Source: JAVVPL01 sp036655775
Lineage (GTDB): Bacteria > Bacteroidota > Bacteroidia > Bacteroidales > P3
DNA length: 16,746 nt
Assembly (NCBI GenBank): GCA_036655775.1
Contig: JAVVPL010000039.1
Coordinates: 1 to 16,746, forward strand
Direction: 5' to 3'
The notes below the pieces were generated by a model. It ran no database searches. It worked only from the letters and a program-made list of their open reading frames with translations, and was not told the origin of the DNA. Position 1 is the first letter of the stretch; every line of letters begins with the position of its first letter. Both the position numbers and the translations under genes were made by a program. Of the stretch, positions 1 to 6,080 are shown piece by piece.

Positions 1-32
1 AGAGATAAAATACAAGTAGCTGTAAAAATAAT

Positions 33-63
33 TTTGTTATGTTTGTAAACTTGTGTATCTTTA
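33..63 (+). promoter_or_regulatory. Candidate Bacteroidota-type promoter of the XRE regulator gene
   Basis: A TTTG at 33-36 is followed, after 19 bases, by TATCTTTA at 56-63. This matches the Bacteroidota primary-sigma pattern (TTTG, spacer of about 19, TAnnTTTG) with one mismatch in the last base. It would start transcription near position 70 and leave an untranslated leader of about 50 bases before the ATG at 119. The box lies inside the repeats described in the next entry, so the encoded regulator may act on it. The match to the pattern is read directly; promoter activity is inferred. Confidence 0.5.
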
Positions 64-117
64 CAAATCGAAACAGATTGAAGTAATACAAGTGTAAACA
101 AGTTTAAGAATGTAAAC
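42..117. promoter_or_regulatory. Operator-like inverted and direct repeats upstream of the XRE gene
   Basis: TTTGTAAA (42-49) and TTTACAAA (60-67) form a perfect inverted repeat whose centres are 18 bp apart and which brackets the candidate -7 box. TGTAAAC occurs three times on the plus strand (44-50, 93-99, 111-117), the last one touching the start codon. AAACTTGT (47-54) is also the reverse complement of ACAAGTTT (98-105). Several related half-sites around one promoter are what autoregulating XRE proteins usually bind. That this protein binds here is inference; AT-rich DNA gives some such repeats by chance. Confidence 0.4.
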
Positions 118-118
118 A

Positions 119-685
119 ATGCTAAGAAGAATAGAGCTTATTTTAAAAACACAAAATTTGACCCCAACACAGTTCGCCGACAAGCTCGGAATTCAACGTT
201 CGGGTCTCTCTCATATTTTAGCGGGGCGAAATAATCCGAGTTTGGATTTTGTTACCAAAGTCTTGAGTGTGTTCCCCGAAATTCAAACCGATTGGTTATT
301 ATTTGGAAAAGGCAGTATGTATGCTTTAAATGCGACGGTTCCTACCACGCTTTCCACTCCGACACATTTGATGGAAATGCCCAATGCCGAAATAACATTT
401 GAAAATGAAGAAAATCAAAAAGTTAAGGAATATATACAAGCGAAAACGATACCTGCAAGCTCTAATTTTCAAGAGTCACTCGGGGGGAATGCTTCCGAAT
501 TGAAAATTTCAAATACAGAGACAGCTCGTGAGCATTCTGTGCCTTATCCTTCCTGTATTTCCGAAAATGGCGCTAGACTCTCAGAGAACAGAGCCCCAGA
601 AGTGGACAAAAATGCTTCTAAAATCGAAAAAATCATTATTTTTTACACCAATGGATCTTTTAAAGTGTATGAAGAGGGAATGTAA
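119..685 (+). CDS. XRE-family helix-turn-helix transcriptional regulator
   Basis: 188-residue cytoplasmic DNA-binding protein. The N-terminal part (about residues 4-60) reads as a Cro/C1-type helix-turn-helix: the helices around FADKLGIQ and RSGLSHILAGR are followed by NPSLDF and a final helix. The PEIQTDWLLFGKGSMY segment (about 53-68) is typical of Bacteroidota XRE proteins. Residues 70-160 are low in hydrophobics and look like a flexible linker. The last 20 residues (KIEKIIIFYTNGSFKVY and following) form a short beta-rich tail that I associate with this family in Bacteroidota. The target is unknown; repeats around its own promoter suggest self-regulation. The ATG at 119 begins immediately before the HTH and is the only sensible start. 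The gene ends 10 bp before the convergent permease gene. It stands alone, without phage or toxin genes beside it in this window, so a phage-repressor role is not supported. Confidence 0.88.
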   Translation: MLRRIELILKTQNLTPTQFADKLGIQRSGLSHILAGRNNPSLDFVTKVLSVFPEIQTDWLLFGKGSMYALNATVPTTLSTPTHLMEMPNAEITFENEENQKVKEYIQAKTIPASSNFQESLGGNASELKISNTETAREHSVPYPSCISENGARLSENRAPEVDKNASKIEKIIIFYTNGSFKVYEEGM

Positions 686-695
686 AATGCGTAGA

Positions 696-1925
696 TTATT
701 TGCTATTTCCCAATTTTAGAGCCTCTATGGGTGACAAAGAATTGACTATAAATGAAGCTAAACCGATAAAAGCACCCGATATGACCACAAAAGCGAGATT
801 GAGTAAGAGAATTTCTTCCCAAGGAAAACTTACGGGAATATGACTTAAAAAATAAACACTTTGATCTAGTTTCAAAAAATGATATGCGTTTTGTAATCCG
901 CAAACTAACAAAGATAAAATATTGCCTATCAATAAGCCAATGCCCATAATTCCCATGCTTTGTTTGATAAAAATACCTTCAATAAGCCGATTGCTTGCTC
1001 CCAAAGCTTTCAAAATACCTACGCCTGCACTTTGTTCTATTACTAAAATAAACAGGATGGATATCAAACTAATAGAAGATACTAAGGACATAATAATAAA
1101 TAAAATAAGCACATTCATATCGGTTAAATCCAACCAACCAAAAATATCGGGATATAATTCATATACATTGTATGCAATACAGTCGTAAGGAAGTAAATCG
1201 TTTATGCGTAAGCTTATATGGTTTATTTGCGCAGGATTGACCAATTCTACTTCTATACCTTCTATATCCGTATCCTGCCAATTATTCAACTTTTGAATTT
1301 GTTTTAAATCACAGATTATAATCGATTTATCAAATTTTTCGAGTCCTGTTTCATAAATTCCCACCACTTTAAAAGCCCTTTCTCTCAAATTATCATCCAC
1401 TACAAAATAACACCTTGCTTTTTCGCCCACCCGAATTTGTAGTTTCTTCGCCATCTCTTTAGAAATAAGAATTTCATTTGAGCTACTATCTTTGTGATAA
1501 CGAGCTAAGCGACCTGCTATTAATTTACTACTAAAAAAAACAGTGTCATAGTTGTAAGCCACTCCTTTAGCTACAATGCCATAATTTTCATCCGCTGTTT
1601 TCAACAGACCGCCTTTAGAGGCAAATACTTGATATTGTTTTATTTCTTTTGTATTTTCGAGCCAATGGTAAAAACTAGGCGCTAGAGGTAAGATTTGCGC
1701 TTCTCTCGAACTTTCAGTTTGATAGGTCCGAATGGAAATATGAGCGCCAAATCCAAACACTTTTTGACTGATTTCTTTTTTAAATCCCACGAGTACACAG
1801 AGTGAAATCACCATTACAAATACACACAGAGCCACACTTGCAATGCCTAAACGAATCATGGGACTTGTATACGCATTCGGTTTGGGTTTCAACCAACGAA
1901 AAGCAATCAGGCTCGATAAGGACAT
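696..1925 (-). CDS. LolC/LolE-type ABC transporter permease (FtsX domain)
   Basis: 409-residue inner-membrane permease of the LolC/LolE/MacB superfamily, which with a LolD-type ATPase moves lipoproteins or other substrates out of the inner membrane. One N-terminal membrane helix (about 24-48) is followed by a large periplasmic domain (about 50-265). Three C-terminal helices (about 275-300, 322-345 and 375-398) form the FtsX domain, with the hallmark EQSAGVGILKALGAS cytoplasmic loop and the SPIEALKLG end. The start chosen is the ATG at 1925, giving MSLSSLIAFRWLK, which matches family N-termini. The frame can be extended to a GTG at 1985, but that would place a candidate -7 box (1944-1951) inside the gene. 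No LolD or second permease gene is in the window, so substrate and partner are unknown. The gene is divergent from the NamZ gene and convergent with the XRE gene. Confidence 0.85.
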   Translation of the reverse strand: MSLSSLIAFRWLKPKPNAYTSPMIRLGIASVALCVFVMVISLCVLVGFKKEISQKVFGFGAHISIRTYQTESSREAQILPLAPSFYHWLENTKEIKQYQVFASKGGLLKTADENYGIVAKGVAYNYDTVFFSSKLIAGRLARYHKDSSSNEILISKEMAKKLQIRVGEKARCYFVVDDNLRERAFKVVGIYETGLEKFDKSIIICDLKQIQKLNNWQDTDIEGIEVELVNPAQINHISLRINDLLPYDCIAYNVYELYPDIFGWLDLTDMNVLILFIIMSLVSSISLISILFILVIEQSAGVGILKALGASNRLIEGIFIKQSMGIMGIGLLIGNILSLLVCGLQNAYHFLKLDQSVYFLSHIPVSFPWEEILLLNLAFVVISGAFIGLASFIVNSLSPIEALKLGNSK

Positions 1926-1943
1926 CTTAGATTTAATTTTTTG

Positions 1944-1951
1944 CAAAAGTA
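1944..1951 (-). promoter_or_regulatory. Candidate -7 box for the LolC/E-type permease gene
   Basis: The minus strand reads TACTTTTG, a full match to TAnnTTTG, ending 18 bases before the ATG at 1925. No clear TTG element sits at the expected distance upstream. It supports the ATG at 1925 over the GTG at 1985 as the permease start. Confidence 0.4.
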
Positions 1952-1973
1952 CATTAAATTTGCCATTTATTTG

Positions 1974-1981
1974 TATATTTG
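1974..1981 (+). promoter_or_regulatory. Candidate -7 box for the NamZ-MurU unit
   Basis: TATATTTG is a full match to the Bacteroidota -7 element and ends 24 bases before the ATG at 2006. A convincing -33 TTG at the right spacing is not visible. The divergent permease box lies only about 22 bp away, so the two promoters share one short intergenic region of about 80 bp. Confidence 0.45.
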
Positions 1982-2005
1982 CCACAGAAATTCATTTGTT
2001 TATCT

Positions 2006-3202
2006 ATGCAAACAGTAAAAAAAATACATTTTCTCATTTTTTCTATGCTGCTCTGTGGTTCATTGTATGCACGCACTTCAAAGCCCTCTAGTCCGCGAGT
2101 TGAATTCCAATTAGGTATAGAGCAAACAGAACGCTACATGCCTCTTTTACAAGGCAAAAGAGTAGGTATTGTGGCCAATCAAACCTCTCTTATTCAAGGG
2201 GTTCATCTCTTGGATACCCTTTTGGCTCGAAACATTCAAGTTGTGAAAATTTTTTCGCCAGAACATGGATTTAGGGGAGAGGCCGAAGCAGGTAAATATG
2301 TAGATAACAGCATAGATGCGAAAACGGCTTTACCCATTATTTCTCTGTATGGCGTTGCCAAAAAGCCCATCCGTAGTCAATTTGACGATGTAGATATCAT
2401 TGTTTTCGATATTCAAGATGTAGGGGCTCGTTTCTACACCTATATATCTACTATGCACAATATGATGGAGGTTTGTGCCGATTTTAGTATTCCTTTACTT
2501 ATTTTAGATCGACCCAATCCGCATGGATTTTACGTAGATGGTCCAATTTTGGATTCTACGCAGCGTTCTTTTGTAGGAATGCATCCCGTTCCTATTGTTC
2601 ATGGCATGACCTTAGCCGAATATGCACGAATGATTAATGGTGAAAATTGGCTTTCGCACAAAAAACCAGCACCTTTGATAACCATTGAGATGAAGGCGTA
2701 TACACATGCGATGGATTATCAAATACCCATTCCGCCTTCTCCCAATTTACGCAGTATGGAAGCCATTTATGCCTATCCTTCGCTTTGTCTTTTTGAGGGT
2801 ACCCCCATTAGTGTAGGGCGAGGCACGCTACATCCCTTTGAACAATATGGATTTCCCAATAGTCCCATAGGACAGGATACCTTTACACCCACTTCCATTC
2901 GAGGATTGAGTGTAGTGCCTTTGTATAACCAAAAACGCTGTACTGGTTTCTCTATACCCAAAGATATCAAAAATGAGGTGAAACAAAATAAACAATTGAA
3001 TCTAAGTTATTTAATACGTATGTATCAAGCCTATCCCGAAAAAGATAAATTTTTCAAAGATTTTTTCAATCGTTTAGCAGGCACTACTAAACTGAAAGAA
3101 CAAATTCAAAAGGGGCTTACCGAGGAACAAATTCGAGCAAGTTGGCAAGCTGATTTAGAAAAATATAAACGTATTCGAGAAAAATATTTATTATATCCAT
3201 AA
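2006..3202 (+). CDS. namZ: NamZ-type exo-beta-N-acetylmuramidase (DUF1343), secreted
   Basis: 398-residue protein of the DUF1343 family. Characterised members (NamZ) remove single MurNAc residues from the non-reducing end of peptidoglycan fragments. A signal peptide (MQTVKKIHFLIFSMLLCGSLYA) is followed by the mature domain. Family motifs in order are RVGIVANQTS (about 52-61), FSPEHGFRG (83-91), FDIQDVGARFYTY (134-146), DRPNP (168-172) and PIVHGMTLAEYAR. The Glu and His in PEHG are likely active-site residues by analogy. Full length for the family. The ATG at 2006 is chosen because it begins the signal peptide; a TTG at 1979 would add nine residues and overlap the -7 box. Expected in the periplasm. 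It lies 10 bp before the MurU-like gene and is probably cotranscribed, so both may act in MurNAc recovery. The symbol is by homology; activity is untested. Confidence 0.85.
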   Translation: MQTVKKIHFLIFSMLLCGSLYARTSKPSSPRVEFQLGIEQTERYMPLLQGKRVGIVANQTSLIQGVHLLDTLLARNIQVVKIFSPEHGFRGEAEAGKYVDNSIDAKTALPIISLYGVAKKPIRSQFDDVDIIVFDIQDVGARFYTYISTMHNMMEVCADFSIPLLILDRPNPHGFYVDGPILDSTQRSFVGMHPVPIVHGMTLAEYARMINGENWLSHKKPAPLITIEMKAYTHAMDYQIPIPPSPNLRSMEAIYAYPSLCLFEGTPISVGRGTLHPFEQYGFPNSPIGQDTFTPTSIRGLSVVPLYNQKRCTGFSIPKDIKNEVKQNKQLNLSYLIRMYQAYPEKDKFFKDFFNRLAGTTKLKEQIQKGLTEEQIRASWQADLEKYKRIREKYLLYP

Positions 3203-3212
3203 TTATGCAAAG

Positions 3213-3962
3213 ATGAAAGTATTTATTTTGGCCGCAGGTTTAGGCTCTAGATTAAAACCCTTTACCAATCATTGTCCCAAAGCGCTGGTGCCACTTCAGG
3301 GGCAACCTCTCTTGTATCATCTATTACAGCGTTTAAAACAGCAAGGATTTGAGGATATCGTATTGAATATTCATCATTATGGACAACAAATTGTAAACTA
3401 TTTAATTGAAAACCAAATGTTTGGTCTAAACATTTCCATTTCAGATGAAAGAGATCAATTGTTGGATACAGGAGGCGCTTTGGTCAAGGCGCTCCCTCTA
3501 TTAGGTACACAAACTGAGGTTTTGGTACATAATGTAGATGTGTTGACGAGTATGGATTATCAAAGTTTTGTACAAACACATTATGCAAGTAAGGCCGAAG
3601 CCACCTTGGCAGTACGTGCACGCCAAACGCAACGTCTTTTGCTTTTCGATGAAAATCAGCGCCTGCAAGCTTGGAAAAACACACAAACGCAGGAATATAT
3701 TGGCAAGCAAATGCCCAATTTGCATCCCTGGGCTTTTAGTGGTATACATATTATTCAAACTTCACTCATTCAGGAGTTTGCCGATGAATATAGCGCGCAA
3801 TCGTCAGGTAAAGAAGCCCATTCCCCAAAATTTTCCGTGATCTCAGCCTATATTCAAAATGCTGAAAATCATAAAATAATGGCCTATCCACATGATACCG
3901 ATTATTGGTTGGATTTGGGTAAACCCGAACAATTAGCGCAGGCAAATTCCGAATTTTTATAA
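3213..3962 (+). CDS. MurU-like sugar-1-phosphate nucleotidyltransferase
   Basis: 249-residue cytoplasmic nucleotidyltransferase of the RmlA/GlmU/MurU fold. The signature LAAGLGSRLKPFTN...CPKALVP covers residues 6-27, with the glycine loop (G9, G11), R13 and K23 that bind the nucleotide. DTGGAL (85-90) is a sugar-binding loop, and NVDVL (107-111) contains the metal-binding Asp. LHPWAFSGIHII and DYWLDLGKP near the C-terminus also fit the family. The short single-domain form without a left-handed beta-helix fits MurU, which makes UDP-MurNAc from MurNAc-1-phosphate and UTP. A mannose-1-phosphate guanylyltransferase-like activity cannot be excluded from sequence alone. It follows the NamZ gene after 10 bp, which favours a MurNAc-recycling role. 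The AmgK kinase that would supply MurNAc-1-phosphate is not in the window, so the specific symbol is withheld. Confidence 0.78.
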   Translation: MKVFILAAGLGSRLKPFTNHCPKALVPLQGQPLLYHLLQRLKQQGFEDIVLNIHHYGQQIVNYLIENQMFGLNISISDERDQLLDTGGALVKALPLLGTQTEVLVHNVDVLTSMDYQSFVQTHYASKAEATLAVRARQTQRLLLFDENQRLQAWKNTQTQEYIGKQMPNLHPWAFSGIHIIQTSLIQEFADEYSAQSSGKEAHSPKFSVISAYIQNAENHKIMAYPHDTDYWLDLGKPEQLAQANSEFL

Positions 3963-4005
3963 TTCAATTCAATACGTGTGCATATAAAAATTCCTAAAAA
4001 TTCAG

Positions 4006-4013
4006 TATCTTTG
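4006..4013 (+). promoter_or_regulatory. -7 box of the MbnP-peroxidase unit
   Basis: TATCTTTG is a full match to the TAnnTTTG element, 20 bases before the ATG at 4034. Just upstream, AAAAATTC is repeated with a 10-bp step (3986-3993 and 3996-4003), giving helically phased A-tracts. No TTG is seen at the expected spacing. The box covers the GTG at 4013, which rules that codon out as the start of the MbnP gene. Confidence 0.5.
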
Positions 4014-4033
4014 TGCGCAGTATAGTAAAAAAA

Positions 4034-4870
4034 ATGAAAATTCAAGCTATGTATCGTAAATTAGGTTTATTAGCCGTTTTGTGTTTGATTTTGAGCAGTT
4101 CTTGCAAAAAAGTAGTTGAATATGATTCAAGTCTTAGCTTTGCATTTACTTTTATATATGGGTATAAGCCTTTATCTCTAGCAGATAGCCTTGCAGGGAA
4201 AACTCCCGATTCAATTCCGTTTCAGCTCAATACGCCTTATAAAATTGCTTCAGGACAAGAAATTACAATTTCTGAAATACAATATTTTATTTCAGAAATC
4301 AGTTTAATCAACGATAAAAATGAAAAAATTCCTTTACCCACAATGGATTTTAGTCATTATGTAGATATTTCTATACCTTCAACGCTTAAATGGACCCCTC
4401 GTATGCCTATTCCTTCGGGTATTTACACAGGCATTGAATTTGTCTTTGGATTTACCCCTGCACACAATCAAACAAACCAGTTTGTCAATCCACCCGAGAG
4501 TTTGATGTTTTGGCCCCAAACTTTGGGTGGGGGCTATCATTATATGAAAATTAATGGAAAGTGGAAAGCGCCCGATTCGGTGCAAATGCATAATTTTGGA
4601 TTTCATGCAGGCACAGGCCAAACTTGGGAAAATGGGATCCCTATAAGTTTTCATCCCAATTTTTTCTTTGTTAGAGATAGTTTTTTTATGCCCTTGCCTT
4701 ATAATACCACAGGTAAATTAGCGATCAATATGGATGTAAAAGAATGGTTTCAAAATCCACATACCTGGGATTTTACGGTTTATGGCGGTGCCATTATGCA
4801 AAATCAAACGGCACAAAATGTATTAAAAGAAAATGGAAGTACCGTATTTAGAGTTAAACGAATAGAGTAG
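4034..4870 (+). CDS. MbnP-like copper-binding lipoprotein
   Basis: 278-residue exported lipoprotein. A hydrophobic signal (about residues 10-23, VLCLILSSSC) ends at the likely lipidated Cys24. The body fits the MbnP-like family: an early beta-strand FAFTFIYGYKPL, EITISEIQYFISEISLI, GIEFVFGF, the aromatic motif SLMFWPQTLGGGYHYMKING (about 157-175), and the His-rich QMHNFGFHAGTG (His186, His191). Characterised MbnP proteins bind copper after a partner di-haem enzyme converts a conserved Trp to kynurenine. Trp160, in the aromatic motif, is my guess for the counterpart. The ATG at 4034 follows the -7 box at a sensible distance; an ATG at 4049 is a possible alternative and still retains the signal peptide. 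Positive residues after the Cys (CKK) suggest a periplasm-facing lipoprotein. The di-haem peroxidase gene begins 6 bp downstream, which strongly supports the call. Confidence 0.75.
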   Translation: MKIQAMYRKLGLLAVLCLILSSSCKKVVEYDSSLSFAFTFIYGYKPLSLADSLAGKTPDSIPFQLNTPYKIASGQEITISEIQYFISEISLINDKNEKIPLPTMDFSHYVDISIPSTLKWTPRMPIPSGIYTGIEFVFGFTPAHNQTNQFVNPPESLMFWPQTLGGGYHYMKINGKWKAPDSVQMHNFGFHAGTGQTWENGIPISFHPNFFFVRDSFFMPLPYNTTGKLAINMDVKEWFQNPHTWDFTVYGGAIMQNQTAQNVLKENGSTVFRVKRIE

Positions 4871-4876
4871 AGGCTT

Positions 4877-6058
4877 ATGCAAAAAATAATTTTTAAAACC
4901 ACCGTTTTACTCTTTCTGCTTTCTTTGGTTTCCTGCCAACAAGAAGAAGGACCTGCTGTTTTTTATCCAACACTCTATACAATTCATAGTCCAGCTTATT
5001 TTCCAAGCGATTTGAATATTCCCATAGACAATGCGATGACCGTAGAAGGTATAAAGTTGGGACGCTATCTATTTTATGAGGGGCGTTTATCGGGTAGAAC
5101 CGAAGCCGATTCCTTGATGTGTTGTGCCACTTGTCATATTCAAGAATATGGATTTGAATCGGGAATGAATAATCCGCGCTATAAAAATGGTAAAATGATA
5201 GGACTTACAGGCATAGAAAGTACGCATAGTATGTTGCCTTTAGTCAATTTAGTCTACAATAAACAAGGCTATTTGTGGAATGGACGCGTGAATGCACAAA
5301 ATAATACCTTAGGAAATGCTGCGTATGGGGTGCCTGCAGAGTATCCCTATACGTTTAAAAATATAGAATCTTTAGTTTGGATGATGATAGCCGCTCCGCA
5401 TGAAGCCAATGGGAATGTATTCAAAACAGATACCTTGATACGTTCCTTATCTATGTATCCCCCCATGTTTGAAGCTGCTTTTGGTACTCCGGAAATTACG
5501 ATGGAGCGCATTTGTAAAGCCATAGCTCAATTTATACGTACGCTCAATTCCACCAATTCAAAATTTGACAAATATCTAAGAGGAGAAGCACAACTTTCTG
5601 ATGATGAGATGCGTGGCTATGTTTTATTTACTACCGAAGAAGGAGCCGATTGTTTTCATTGTCATGGTGGCAGTGGAAATGCACTGTTTTCAACATATAG
5701 CTATTTAAACAATGGTTTAGATGCAACTATTGAAAATGTGGGTGACCGATTTTCATATACCCAAAATCCCTTAGATAAAGGAGCTTATAAAGTACCCACA
5801 CTCAGAAATATAGCGCAAACAGCACCCTATATGCACGATGGGCGTTTTACCACCTTAGAACAAGTCATTGATCAATATAGCGAAGGGGTCAAAGAAAGTG
5901 CGACCATTAGCCCACTGATGCACCATGCGAGCAAGTGTGGTGTACAACTTACGGCACAAGAAAAAATCTATCTCAAAGCTTTTTTATTAACTTTGACTGA
6001 TACCGAATTTTTGACCAATCCCCAATTTTCCAAACCCCAAGATAGTCGTTTACCCTAG
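4877..6058 (+). CDS. Di-haem cytochrome c peroxidase (MauG/CcpA/MbnH group), lipoprotein
   Basis: 393-residue exported c-type cytochrome. The signal peptide ends in SLVSC, with Cys20 the likely lipid anchor, followed by QQEE. Two haem-binding sites are present: C83-A-T-C86-H87 and C259-F-H-C262-H263. WNGR (134-137) and KVPTLRNIAQTAPYMHDGRF (305-324) are classic motifs of bacterial di-haem peroxidases. Classical members reduce hydrogen peroxide, while MauG and MbnH use the same fold to oxidise amino acids in a partner protein. The MbnP-like gene only 6 bp upstream favours the second role, with that protein as substrate. The first haem site has an additional Cys directly before it (C82-C83). 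The length is slightly above a typical CcpA, mainly from the lipoprotein N-terminus. Whether it detoxifies peroxide or modifies its neighbour cannot be settled from sequence. Confidence 0.88.
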   Translation: MQKIIFKTTVLLFLLSLVSCQQEEGPAVFYPTLYTIHSPAYFPSDLNIPIDNAMTVEGIKLGRYLFYEGRLSGRTEADSLMCCATCHIQEYGFESGMNNPRYKNGKMIGLTGIESTHSMLPLVNLVYNKQGYLWNGRVNAQNNTLGNAAYGVPAEYPYTFKNIESLVWMMIAAPHEANGNVFKTDTLIRSLSMYPPMFEAAFGTPEITMERICKAIAQFIRTLNSTNSKFDKYLRGEAQLSDDEMRGYVLFTTEEGADCFHCHGGSGNALFSTYSYLNNGLDATIENVGDRFSYTQNPLDKGAYKVPTLRNIAQTAPYMHDGRFTTLEQVIDQYSEGVKESATISPLMHHASKCGVQLTAQEKIYLKAFLLTLTDTEFLTNPQFSKPQDSRLP

Positions 6059-6080
6059 ACTATAAGCCCAAAAAACAGTT

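Noticed and set aside
119..685. XRE protein as a prophage repressor or antitoxin
   Set aside because: No integrase, phage or toxin gene is adjacent; the protein has the tail of chromosomal Bacteroidota regulators. The left side beyond the window is unseen.
922..1188. Open frame of 88 codons on the plus strand inside the permease gene
   Set aside because: It is antisense to a well-supported LolC/E-type gene, has no family motifs, and such frames are expected opposite AT-rich coding sequence.
1926..1985. GTG-initiated 20-residue extension of the permease
   Set aside because: It would cover a full-match -7 box and adds a non-family N-terminus; the ATG at 1925 fits better.
3501..3758. Overlapping open frames on both strands inside the MurU-like gene
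   Set aside because: Composition follows the real gene, they lack promoters and motifs, and they conflict with the clear nucleotidyltransferase frame.
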